A stretch of 42,889 bases of DNA. Source: Oscillospiraceae bacterium (GTDB taxonomy: Bacteria > Bacillota > Clostridia > Oscillospirales > Ruminococcaceae). The position numbers and the translations under genes were made by a program. The stretch lies in the NCBI GenBank assembly GCA_017442085.1, contig JAFSAW010000092.1, positions 1-42,889 of the forward strand, in the 5' to 3' direction. Shown here in pieces: positions 1 through 7,585 of the stretch (position 1 is its first letter; each line of letters starts with the position of its first letter). Under the pieces are notes generated by a model, which made no database searches, was not told the DNA's origin, and saw only the letters and a program-made list of their open reading frames with translations.

Positions 1-113
1 CAGAGACTGATGAAACTGTGTCGGGCGATACAGCAGAGCCGATTGCTGTGCAGGAAAGTATAGAGAATAACGCCGGTGAACAGCCGGCAGATAATCAGAC
101 GGCGGCACCATAG
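1..113 (+). CDS. C-terminal tail of an unidentified protein (partial)
   Basis: The frame starting at base 3 is open to a TAG at 111-113 and encodes about 36 residues rich in Glu, Asp, Ala, Gln and Pro, ending in QTAAP. This looks like a disordered acidic tail, and no domain can be recognised. The start lies outside the window. No clear terminator hairpin follows, and the next gene begins 141 bp downstream behind its own probable promoter. Confidence 0.55.
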   Translation, partial: ETDETVSGDTAEPIAVQESIENNAGEQPADNQTAAP

Positions 114-192
114 CAAAAAATGCTAAACTTAAAATTATAAGGATTTGGCCTGACAAAATCTGTAAATTTTTACAAAAAATCAGCAAAATATG

Positions 193-222
193 TTGTAAAA
201 TTTTGTAAACATATGTTATACT
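193..222 (+). promoter_or_regulatory. Probable promoter of the MinD-like/MGS-like pair
   Basis: TTGTAA at 193-198 and TATACT at 217-222 are separated by 18 bp, about 32 bp ahead of the start codon at 255. The stretch is very AT-rich with several TGTAAA words, so the -35 assignment is less certain than the -10. Confidence 0.45.
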
Positions 223-254
223 AATAAAGTAAGTAATAAGTTGATGGAGGACAG

Positions 255-986
255 ATGGCACGTGTTATTATGATAGCATCCGGCAAGGGTGGAACAGGCA
301 AAAGCACAGTGGCAACATATCTGTCACACGAACTTGCATTTAAAGGCTACAGGACATTTCTTACAGAACTGGATATGGGGTTCCGCAGCATAGATGTTAT
401 TTCCGGCATCAGCGAGATGACGGTATATGATGTTGGTGACGTTTTGGATGGCAGCTGCAGTACGGACAAAGCAATTGTGGCAAGTCCGCACACAGACAAA
501 CTGCACATTATGGCGGCACCAGGCAGAAAAAGCGGGGTAAAACTGCAGAATCTCAAATCTTTTGTGGACAGCATTTACAACAGTTACGACTATATTATCC
601 TGGATACCGCCGCAGGTATCGGAGAAGTTTTTGAAGCAGCTTTGCCGGTGTCAAATATGGCAATAGTTGTTGCAACGCCTGATGCAGTCAGTGTAAGAGA
701 TGCAAGAATTGTGTCTGACGAAATATATTATGGCGGAATAAAGGATGTCCGCCTGGTAATAAACAAGTATAATAAGGATACTTTCAGACACTCCGGCTTT
801 GCTGACGGAGACAGTATTATTGATGCCTGCTGTGCGCAGCTGCTTGGGGTTGTTCCAAATGACGAACAGCTTCATCTGTCTGCTATGACAGGTAAGCCTT
901 TAACAAGCGGAAGCATAACAAAAAAAGTTTTTTCGTCCATGGTAGAACGTTTAAATGGCAGCCATGTGCAGATAATTGTTAAGTAG
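255..986 (+). CDS. MinD/ParA-family P-loop ATPase
   Basis: A 243-residue deviant-Walker ATPase of the MinD/ParA group, which use ATP-dependent dimerisation to position proteins or DNA. Seen: deviant Walker A GKGGTGKST at residues 10-18 with the signature lysine K11 and catalytic K16, a switch-like ELDMGFRSID near residue 40, and Walker B region ILDTAAGIG near 117. N-terminal similarity is to MinD itself (MARVIMIASGKGG). The C-terminus stops at QIIVK and I do not see the amphipathic membrane-targeting helix that true MinD carries. No MinC or MinE gene is adjacent. The start is set by GGAGG 7 bp upstream. It is followed after 12 bp by the MGS-like gene, so the two are very likely co-transcribed. 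It could instead be a flagellar or pilus-type MinD-like ATPase; the cargo is unknown. Confidence 0.85.
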   Translation: MARVIMIASGKGGTGKSTVATYLSHELAFKGYRTFLTELDMGFRSIDVISGISEMTVYDVGDVLDGSCSTDKAIVASPHTDKLHIMAAPGRKSGVKLQNLKSFVDSIYNSYDYIILDTAAGIGEVFEAALPVSNMAIVVATPDAVSVRDARIVSDEIYYGGIKDVRLVINKYNKDTFRHSGFADGDSIIDACCAQLLGVVPNDEQLHLSAMTGKPLTSGSITKKVFSSMVERLNGSHVQIIVK

Positions 987-998
987 CGGAGGGATAAA

Positions 999-1406
999 AT
1001 GAATATAGCGATTATAGCTCATGACCAGAAAAAAGAACTTATGGTTCAGTTTTGTATTGCCTACAGAGGCATATTATCAAAGCACACAATCCTTGCCACA
1101 GGCATAACAGGCAAGCGTGTTTCAGAGGCTGCAAATCTTAATGTTCACTGCTTCTACAGCGGTTCACAGGGCGGTGCAGAACAGATAGCAGCAAGACTGC
1201 AGTATAACGAAATTGATATGCTTTTGTTCTTCCGTGACACAATTGCACGTCCTAACGAACCAAGCGACAAAGAACTGCTGCGTCTCTGTGATGAGAACAA
1301 CGTACCTGTTGCAACCAATATTGCAACGGCAGAAGTGCTTATTCACGGTCTTGAACGCGGAGACCTTGACTGGCGCAATATTGTAAATCCAAAGTATAAC
1401 AGATAA
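999..1406 (+). CDS. Methylglyoxal synthase-like protein, catalytic residues missing
   Basis: A 135-residue protein matching the methylglyoxal synthase fold along its whole length (usual length 125-155). The enzyme converts dihydroxyacetone phosphate to methylglyoxal. Against E. coli MgsA, the phosphate-site residues are kept: H8 (H19), K12 (K23), T34 (T45), T37 (T48), S54 and G55 (S65, G66). The catalytic ones are not: the GGD motif with base Asp71 reads GGAEQ here (A60), and PHDPD (His98, Asp101) reads PNEPS (N86, S89). Asp91 is retained as D80. I infer a ligand-binding pseudoenzyme or an enzyme of changed specificity. It lies 12 bp after the MinD-like gene behind a GGAGGG site. In many Clostridia mgsA sits near min genes, so the linkage is old even if the function has drifted. 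Confidence 0.8.
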   Translation: MNIAIIAHDQKKELMVQFCIAYRGILSKHTILATGITGKRVSEAANLNVHCFYSGSQGGAEQIAARLQYNEIDMLLFFRDTIARPNEPSDKELLRLCDENNVPVATNIATAEVLIHGLERGDLDWRNIVNPKYNR

Positions 1407-1410
1407 TATA

Positions 1411-1447
1411 AAAGGCTTGCTGAAAAAGCAAGCCTTTATTTTATTAT
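1411..1447 (+). terminator. Rho-independent terminator after the MGS-like gene
   Basis: A perfect 11-bp stem (1411-1421 with 1427-1437), a five-base loop and a T-rich tract follow the stop codon by 4 bp. The facing LysR gene ends at 1495. Confidence 0.9.
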
Positions 1448-1494
1448 ATAATAATATAATACATTAATAATATACTGTGTAACAAGCTGCAGAA

Positions 1495-2409
1495 TCACAA
1501 ATGATATTTTTGCTTTGTGTCTGTACAGGATTTTATGTATTCCCACAATGCCAGAGAAGCTTTGGTGTGGTGATGCTTTTTATACCTTGCAAATGCAACT
1601 TCAATTGTATATGTTTCATCAAGGGGGACAAGGCATACATTTTTTTCGAAAAATTCGTTCATATAATGTTCTGTGCCTTTCTGAAGCAGCAGGCTGACAC
1701 CCATATTCATACCGACCATTTCAAATATGTTGGTGGTGTGGTTGCTTGTTGCAATAACATTCGGGCTGAATCCCAGGTCGTTGCAAGCGTTTATGGCGTA
1801 TCTGTGCACACAGGAGTTCTGTCTGCACAGAATAAATTTTTCATTGCAAAGCTGTGACAGAGAAATGCTTTTTTCCTTTGCAAGAGGGTGATTGGCAGGC
1901 AGAACAGCTATAAACTTTTCCACAAGTATAGGCAGTTTTTCATAGTGCTCCTCATCAAATCTGCCAACACGGAAAAATGCCAGGTCGCATTCGCTGTCTT
2001 TAAGCATTTTCATAATATCTTCGCCGTCAAATTCCTCAACCATAATGTTTGCCCATGGGGCAGTATTTTTGAAATTTGTTATATATGAAAGAATATTGTA
2101 CGGCAGCATTGCAGATGTGGCACGGATGGTTGCACTGTTATCATCGTGTGCGGTGATGCTTTCCATCTCTTTGATCATATCATTGTAATTGCCAAGAATG
2201 GTGTTGGCGTGGTTTAAAAAGATTTTTCCGTGCTCGGTCATGGTTATTTTGCGTTTTGTTCTGTCAAAAAGCTGAACATTAAGCTCTTTTTCAAGAGCGG
2301 CAATCTGTTTTGAAACTGTAGACTGGGCACTGAACATTATTTCGGCAGCTTCAGAGAAACTTCCGCTTTCAGCAACTGCAATAAAATATTTAAGCTGAAC
2401 TATATCCAT
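1495..2409 (-). CDS. LysR-family transcriptional regulator
   Basis: A 304-residue LysR-type regulator of normal length. The N-terminal winged HTH is clear (residues 1-60: VQLKYFIAVAESGSFSEAAE, then QSTVSKQIAALEKEL and LFDRTKR), followed by a substrate-binding-like effector domain from about residue 90 to 290. It is transcribed divergently from the peptide-uptake operon across a 343-bp gap. The start has a GGGG-type ribosome site. LysR proteins commonly control the divergent neighbour, so control of the opp operon (possibly with a peptide or amino acid signal) is a reasonable inference but unproven; the ligand cannot be read from sequence. Confidence 0.92.
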   Translation of the reverse strand: MDIVQLKYFIAVAESGSFSEAAEIMFSAQSTVSKQIAALEKELNVQLFDRTKRKITMTEHGKIFLNHANTILGNYNDMIKEMESITAHDDNSATIRATSAMLPYNILSYITNFKNTAPWANIMVEEFDGEDIMKMLKDSECDLAFFRVGRFDEEHYEKLPILVEKFIAVLPANHPLAKEKSISLSQLCNEKFILCRQNSCVHRYAINACNDLGFSPNVIATSNHTTNIFEMVGMNMGVSLLLQKGTEHYMNEFFEKNVCLVPLDETYTIEVAFARYKKHHHTKASLALWEYIKSCTDTKQKYHL

Positions 2410-2528
2410 AACTTTACCCCGTAATATAAAATAAAAATTCTGCTTTAGATTATTAAAATTATTACAAAATGATTACAAAGTATTCTTGAATGTATTCCTT
2501 ATTGGAATAAATTATACACCAAAAGGAA

Positions 2529-2557
2529 TTGTTTGTAAATAGCAAAACATATATAAT
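2529..2557 (+). promoter_or_regulatory. Candidate promoter of the opp operon
   Basis: TTGTTT at 2529-2534 and TATAAT at 2552-2557 have 17-bp spacing. It would give a leader of about 190 nt before the SBP start, in which the boxes described at 2573-2714 would lie downstream of transcription start. Other weaker -10-like words occur nearer the gene, so the assignment is tentative. Confidence 0.4.
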
Positions 2558-2572
2558 GTTGATATGAGAAAA

Positions 2573-2714
2573 TTGCACAAGTATGTCACGTTTTTAACAG
2601 AGTGATTTATCACACTTGTACAAATTGTATAAATTACGGGTTAAAATTTAAACAATTTGTACAAAAATGATGTATAAGTGTGTTCTCTGATAAAAATCAA
2701 GCATTTATGCTTGA
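2573..2714. promoter_or_regulatory. Operator-like boxes between the LysR gene and opp
   Basis: The rest of this 343-bp gap holds three related words: TTGCACAA (2573-2580), TTGTACAA (2616-2623) and TTGTACAA (2657-2664), the last two perfect palindromes, with start-to-start distances of 43 and 41 bp. It also holds a perfect inverted repeat, TCAAGCAT-TT-ATGCTTGA (2697-2714). Equal spacing of about four helical turns suggests cooperative binding or looping by a dimeric regulator, with the adjacent LysR protein the obvious candidate. The background is AT-rich, so some chance contribution is possible. Confidence 0.4.
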
Positions 2715-2752
2715 AAAATAAAGCAGAAAAATAATTTAAAGGAGAGTTTATT

Positions 2753-4399
2753 ATGCTTAAAAGACTTATCGCTTTGGCTCTTACTGCAGCTCTCACACTT
2801 TCCATGGTAGCTTGCGGCACACCAGCAGCAGCTCCAGAAGGCGGCGAAGCAGAAGGCCCAAAAACAACATTCAAGTATTCCGAATTGTCCGAAATTCCAA
2901 CACTTGACCCACAGCTCGCAAACTCCGTTCCATCTAACACAGCTATCCTCCACATCCAGGAACCACTTGTTAGAATGTACAACGGTGTTCTCGAACCAGG
3001 CGCAGCAGAATCTTGGGAAATCTCTGAAGATGGTCTTACATACACATTCCACCTTCGTGATATGACATGGTCCGACGGTCAGCCAGTTACAGCTGGTGAC
3101 TTCGAATACGGTATCAAGAGACTTGTTGATCCTAACACAGCTTCCCCATACGGCTGGTTTGCTTGCTACATCAAAAACGGTAGCCCATGTAACTCCGGTG
3201 AACTTCCACTCGAAGAACTCGGCGTTAAAGCAATCGACGACAAAACACTTGAAATCACACTTGAATACGTAGCAGACTACTTCCTCCAGGTTGTATCCAA
3301 CGCTTGCTACGTTGCAACAAGACAGGACCTCGTTGAACAGTACGGTCAGGACTTTGCAGCTACAGCTGAAAAGAACGCTTACACAGGTCCATTCGTAGTT
3401 AAAGAAGTTAAAACAGGCGACAGAGTTATCCTCGCTAAAAACCCTAACTACTGGAATGCAGACCAGACAAAACTTGAAGAAGTTGAAATCATCGTTGTAG
3501 CAAACGCTAACACAGCTGTTGATATGTACAACGCTGGCGACCTTGACTACGTTCAGGTTCCATCTGACCTCAAAGACCTCTACGCAGACCAGATCAGCGA
3601 ATTCTTTGACGGTTCCAACGACTTCCTCCGTGTAAAACAGGACGATCCTAACGTTCCAACACACAACAAAGACCTCCGTCTTGCTATCAACTACGCAATC
3701 AACCGTGCAGAATTTATCACATTAACATCCAACGATGTTTATGCAGCTAACCCAAGATACGTTCTCCCACAGGTTGCTGGTGTTGAAAAAACATACGGCG
3801 AAGAATATCCATACGAAGCATTCCCAGTTAACGGCGACAGCGCAAAAGCACAGGAACACCTTGCTCTTGCTCTCGAAGCACTTGGCTGTGAAGCAGGCGA
3901 CATCGAAATCGAACTCTTGACAACAGATACAGAATCCTCCAAAAAACAGGCAGAAGTTCTCCAGCAGCAGATTCAGGAAGAACTTGGTATCGTTATCACA
4001 ATCAAACAGGTTCCATACAAAGACAGACTTAAAATGGAATCTGAAAGAGACTTTGAACTCGTATTTACAGGTTGGGCACCAGACTACTCCGACCCATACA
4101 CATACCTCGAACTCCAGATTGCTGACGCTTACTACAACTACGGCGGCTACAACCTCGACTTTGACGGCAATGTAATCGAAAACGAATTCGACAAATACAT
4201 GGAATTTGCAGCAACAACAAGCGACAAACAGGCACGTATGGATGCTCTCTTTGCAGCAGAAAAACAGATGCTTGAAGATGGCGCAGTTGTTCCACTTCTC
4301 CTCCGTCGTGTTCTCTACATGAAAGCTGATGGTCTCCAGGATCTCGCTCTCTACTTCCTCGGCGCACGTATCGACTTCACAAGAGCATACTGGGCATAA
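2753..4399 (+). CDS. oppA: Oligopeptide ABC transporter substrate-binding lipoprotein
   Basis: A 548-residue family-5 extracellular solute-binding protein. It has a lipoprotein signal peptide with the lipobox cysteine in SMVACGTP (residues 18-25), so it should be tethered to the outer face of the membrane. The mature part shows family features such as ITDPQL-like TLDPQLANS and AESWEISEDGLTYTFHLRD near residues 83-101. It binds peptides and delivers them to the OppBC channel. The gene has extremely uniform codon choice (ACA, GCA, CCA, ATC), a sign of high expression. The start follows GGAGAG by a normal gap. It is separated from the permease genes by 253 bp containing a terminator hairpin. Substrate could be oligo- or dipeptides; the downstream aminopeptidase P supports peptides. 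Confidence 0.95.
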   Translation: MLKRLIALALTAALTLSMVACGTPAAAPEGGEAEGPKTTFKYSELSEIPTLDPQLANSVPSNTAILHIQEPLVRMYNGVLEPGAAESWEISEDGLTYTFHLRDMTWSDGQPVTAGDFEYGIKRLVDPNTASPYGWFACYIKNGSPCNSGELPLEELGVKAIDDKTLEITLEYVADYFLQVVSNACYVATRQDLVEQYGQDFAATAEKNAYTGPFVVKEVKTGDRVILAKNPNYWNADQTKLEEVEIIVVANANTAVDMYNAGDLDYVQVPSDLKDLYADQISEFFDGSNDFLRVKQDDPNVPTHNKDLRLAINYAINRAEFITLTSNDVYAANPRYVLPQVAGVEKTYGEEYPYEAFPVNGDSAKAQEHLALALEALGCEAGDIEIELLTTDTESSKKQAEVLQQQIQEELGIVITIKQVPYKDRLKMESERDFELVFTGWAPDYSDPYTYLELQIADAYYNYGGYNLDFDGNVIENEFDKYMEFAATTSDKQARMDALFAAEKQMLEDGAVVPLLLRRVLYMKADGLQDLALYFLGARIDFTRAYWA

Positions 4400-4441
4400 T
4401 TCCGAACAAGAATTAGAGATAATTTAAATTAACCCGAAATC

Positions 4442-4476
4442 TGAAGGGCAAAATTTGATTTTGCCCTTCATTTTTT
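4442..4476 (+). terminator. Intra-operon terminator after oppA
   Basis: A perfect 13-bp stem (4442-4454 with 4458-4470), a three-base loop and six T residues follow the SBP stop codon by about 40 bp. Because the remaining opp genes have no equally clear promoter of their own, it probably acts as a partial terminator that leaves the SBP mRNA in excess. Confidence 0.88.
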
Positions 4477-4571
4477 CAAAAAAACTGGTAACAAAAAAGT
4501 TACAAAATCTGTTAAATATTTTATTTACAACTTAAAAAGTATATATACAGGTTAAGAAATTTAATTATATG

Positions 4572-4633
4572 TTTGCAAAATATATTTGCAAAGCATATTT
4601 TTACAAAAGTATATTTACAAATATATTTGCAAA
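4572..4633 (+). repeat. Array of five TTTRCAAA boxes before oppB
   Basis: The words TTTGCAAA (4572, 4585, 4626) and TTTACAAA (4600, 4614) recur at 12-15 bp intervals, separated by short AT-rich spacers, ending just before the AGGAG site of oppB. A related TTTGTAAA overlaps the start codon (4646-4653). TTTGCAAA is a perfect palindrome. It could be a degenerate tandem repeat, a protein-binding array, or simply an unstructured AT-rich leader; the rest of the 4400-4652 gap holds only the terminator. Confidence 0.5.
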
Positions 4634-4652
4634 ATAAAGGAGTGGTTTGTAA

Positions 4653-5570
4653 ATGGCCAAATACATACTCAAAAGAATAGTTATTTCTTTGGCTACATTG
4701 CTTGTTTTGATTACAGCCGTATTCTTCCTTGTTAGACTTATGCCTGGTGACCCATTTGCATCCGAAAAAATGCCACCTGACGTTAAAGCAAACCTGGAAG
4801 CATATTATGGGCTGGATAAGCCGTTGATTGTTCAGTACTTTACATATATGGGCCAGTTGCTCAAGGGCAATATGGGTTATTCTATGGTGTACTCCAACAA
4901 AACAGTTAACGACATCGTTGCTTCAACATTCCCATACTCTGCAGACCTTGGTATCCGTGCTCTCTGCTTTGCAGTGTTCTTTGGTATCACCCTTGGTATC
5001 ATCGCAGCTCTGCGCCGTGGTAAGCCACTTGACTATGGCTGCATTCTTATTGCTATTGTTGGTACATCCGTGCCTGACTTTATCATGGGTTCCCTGCTGC
5101 AGTACTTCTTCGGTGTTCAGTGGAAAATTCTCCCTGTTGCACAGTACACAACATGGAAACACACAATCCTGCCTGCAATCGCTGTAGGTTTCTACAGTCT
5201 GGCTTCCATCTCACGTTATATGCGTACATCCATGCTGGAAGTTATCAGCCAGGACTATATCAAAACTGCTAAATCCAAAGGTATTTCAAATTTCCGTATC
5301 ACATGGAAACATCAGATCAGAAATGCTATCATGCCTGTTGTTACAATGATGGGCCCTCTCGTAGCATCTGTTCTTACAGGTACATTCGTTATCGAAGCTA
5401 TGTACGTTGTTCCTGGTATGGGTAAATACTACGTTGAATCCATTTCAACATACGACTATACAATCGTTCTTGGTATCACTGTATTTTACGGTGCATTCCT
5501 TGTTATCTGTAACACAATCGTTGACATCCTTTACGGTTTCATCGACCCACGTATCAAAATTGCTAAATAG
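4653..5570 (+). CDS. oppB: Oligopeptide ABC transporter permease (OppB type)
   Basis: A 305-residue inner-membrane permease. It begins with the N-terminal transmembrane segment and LVRLMPGDPF signature typical of OppB/DppB, then about five more membrane spans. The cytoplasmic EAA loop that docks on the ATPases is visible as DYIKTAKSKGISNFRITWKH near residues 205-225, and the C-terminus FIDPRIK is characteristic. It pairs with OppC to form the channel. Start: AGGAG nine bases upstream of ATG 4653. OppC begins 11 bp after its stop. Confidence 0.95.
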   Translation: MAKYILKRIVISLATLLVLITAVFFLVRLMPGDPFASEKMPPDVKANLEAYYGLDKPLIVQYFTYMGQLLKGNMGYSMVYSNKTVNDIVASTFPYSADLGIRALCFAVFFGITLGIIAALRRGKPLDYGCILIAIVGTSVPDFIMGSLLQYFFGVQWKILPVAQYTTWKHTILPAIAVGFYSLASISRYMRTSMLEVISQDYIKTAKSKGISNFRITWKHQIRNAIMPVVTMMGPLVASVLTGTFVIEAMYVVPGMGKYYVESISTYDYTIVLGITVFYGAFLVICNTIVDILYGFIDPRIKIAK

Positions 5571-5581
5571 GAGGTGTAGAG

Positions 5582-6514
5582 ATGAGCGAACAGGTAATTT
5601 CAAAAGAAAAATTTGCCGTTGTAGGCAAAAGCAAAGAAAATATGGAATCCATCTCCCGTCCTACACTTACATTCTGGCAGGAAGCTTGGAGACGTATTAA
5701 AAAGAACAGAATTGCATTCTTCTCATTGATGCTTATTCTGCTTTACGTTTTACTTGCAATTTTTGCACCGATGGTAAGCCAGTATGGTCATGCTGAAATC
5801 AGCGTTGAATTCAGAAATGCACTTCCAAGTGCAGAACACTGGCTTGGCTGTGACCACCTTGGCCGTGACATATGGACAAGAATCTGGATGGGTGCACGTG
5901 TATCCCTTACAATCGGTCTTGCAGCTGCAGTTATCAACCTTTGCATCGGCGCTCTTATCGGTGGTATCTCCGGTTACTACGGTGGCAGACTTGATATGTT
6001 TATCATGCGTCTTATCGACGTTCTTTATGGTATCCCATCCCTTATCATCACAATCCTTGTTATGGTTGCTCTCAACAAAACAGGTATGATTACACTTATC
6101 ATCGCTATGGTTATCGTAGGCTGGATCGGTGTTGCACGTATGGCTCGTGGTCAGGTTCTTCAGCTTAAAGAACAGGATTTCGTTGCTGCTGCAAAAGTTA
6201 TGGGTGTACCAGACTTCCAGATCATTGTTAAACACCTTCTTCCAAACCTTATCGGTTACTTTATCACAAGTATGACAATGGCTATCCCAGGTGCTATCTT
6301 CCAGGAAGCATTCCTTTCCTACATCGGTCTTGGTATCACACCACCTGACTGTTCCTGGGGTGTTATTGCAAAAGAAGGTATCGCAATGATGCGTGTTGCT
6401 CCTCACGAAGTTATCGTGCCTGCATTCTTTATCTGTACAACAATGCTGGCATTTAACCTGCTTGGTGACGGTCTGCGCGACGCATTTGACCCTAAACTCA
6501 GAGGCACAGAATAA
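5582..6514 (+). CDS. oppC: Oligopeptide ABC transporter permease (OppC type)
   Basis: A 310-residue permease of the OppC/DppC subfamily. A cytoplasmic N-terminus carrying the OppC_N-type segment (FWQEAWRRIKKNRIAFFSL) leads into the first span, then HWLGCDHLGRDIWTR, a strong family signature near residues 85-100. The EAA loop reads DFVAAAKVMGVPDFQIIVKH. The C-terminus LGDGLRDAFDPKLRG is also typical. GGAGGTG precedes the ATG. It forms the second half of the peptide channel. Confidence 0.95.
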   Translation: MSEQVISKEKFAVVGKSKENMESISRPTLTFWQEAWRRIKKNRIAFFSLMLILLYVLLAIFAPMVSQYGHAEISVEFRNALPSAEHWLGCDHLGRDIWTRIWMGARVSLTIGLAAAVINLCIGALIGGISGYYGGRLDMFIMRLIDVLYGIPSLIITILVMVALNKTGMITLIIAMVIVGWIGVARMARGQVLQLKEQDFVAAAKVMGVPDFQIIVKHLLPNLIGYFITSMTMAIPGAIFQEAFLSYIGLGITPPDCSWGVIAKEGIAMMRVAPHEVIVPAFFICTTMLAFNLLGDGLRDAFDPKLRGTE

Positions 6515-6535
6515 CAGAAAGGAGAATTGTAAACA

Positions 6536-7585
6536 ATGGAAAACATGGAAAAAAATGAAAACTTGTTGGAACTTAATCACGTTACATTCTCTTTCCGCAC
6601 ATACGGCGGTGTTGTTCAGTCTGTAAGAGATGTAAGTTTTAACATCAAACCTGGCGAAATCGTAGGTATCGTAGGCGAATCCGGCTGCGGTAAATCCGTA
6701 ACAAGCCAGTGTATCCTTAAACTCAATCCTGAACCACCAGGATTCTTTGGTCCTGATTCTTCCATCAAATACAAAGGTGAAGAAATCGTAACAATGTCCG
6801 ATAAAGAAATGCGCAAAATCCGCGGTAAAGAAATCGGCTTTATTTTCCAGGACCCAATGACAAGCTTGAACCCAACTATGAAAGTTGGTGCTCAGATTGA
6901 AGAAATTTTCGTTGGCGATAAATCTATCTCCAAAGCAGAAAAGAAACGCAGAGCAATCGAAATTCTCGAACTGGTTGGTATCAACGAAGCAGAACGCCGT
7001 TACAATCAGTATCCACACGAACTTTCCGGTGGTATGAAACAGCGTGTTATGATTGCTATTGCTCTTGTTGGCCGTCCATCCATCGTTATTGCTGACGAAC
7101 CAACAACATCTCTGGACGTTACTATCGAAGCTCAGATTCTTGACCTGCTCAAAGAACTCAGAGAAAAACTTGGTATCTCCATCATCCTTATCACACACGA
7201 CCTTGGTGTTATCGCAAAACTCTGCGACAGAGTTCTTGTTATGTACGGCGGTAAAATCATCGAACGCGGTGATGTAGGCGAAATCTTCTACGATACAAAG
7301 CATCCATACACAAATGGTCTGCTTAACTCTATCGCAAGACTTTCCAGCAGCAAAGATCAGAAACTTACACCTATCGAAGGTACACCGCCTGACCTGTTCA
7401 GTCCACCTGTTGGCTGTCCGTTTGCTGCAAGATGTGAACACTGCATGGTTATCTGCAAAGAACAGATGCCACCTGAATATGTAGTGACAGACACACACAA
7501 ATCCTACTGCTGGCTTATGCATCCGGATGCACCAAAAGTAGACCTTAAATATCATGCAACAAAGGAGGAAGTAACTAATGGATAA
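6536..7585 (+). CDS. oppD: Oligopeptide ABC transporter ATP-binding protein (OppD type)
   Basis: A 349-residue ABC ATPase on the cytoplasmic face. Walker A GESGCGKS at residues 47-54, Q-loop at FQDPMTSLNP near 104, signature LSGGMKQR at 163-170, Walker B IVIADEPT at 183-190 and the H-loop His221 are all intact. The C-terminal oligopeptide-transporter extension carries a Cys-rich motif GCPFAARCEHCMVIC, which in some family members binds an iron-sulfur cluster. Two ATGs (6536 and 6545) fit the GGAG site; the first was chosen. The 3' end overlaps the OppF start by 8 bp, indicating translational coupling. Confidence 0.95.
   Translation: MENMEKNENLLELNHVTFSFRTYGGVVQSVRDVSFNIKPGEIVGIVGESGCGKSVTSQCILKLNPEPPGFFGPDSSIKYKGEEIVTMSDKEMRKIRGKEIGFIFQDPMTSLNPTMKVGAQIEEIFVGDKSISKAEKKRRAIEILELVGINEAERRYNQYPHELSGGMKQRVMIAIALVGRPSIVIADEPTTSLDVTIEAQILDLLKELREKLGISIILITHDLGVIAKLCDRVLVMYGGKIIERGDVGEIFYDTKHPYTNGLLNSIARLSSSKDQKLTPIEGTPPDLFSPPVGCPFAARCEHCMVICKEQMPPEYVVTDTHKSYCWLMHPDAPKVDLKYHATKEEVTNG

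Noticed and set aside
2705..3664. 319-codon open frame antisense to oppA
   Set aside because: Same codon-bias shadow; Val/Cys/Phe-rich nonsense composition and no ribosome site.
5750..7555. 601-codon open frame antisense to oppC and oppD
   Set aside because: It is a by-product of strong codon bias on the plus strand: the product is full of Cys, Phe, Asn and Thr from reversed ACA/GAA codons and has no recognisable domain. OppC and OppD on the other strand are unambiguous.
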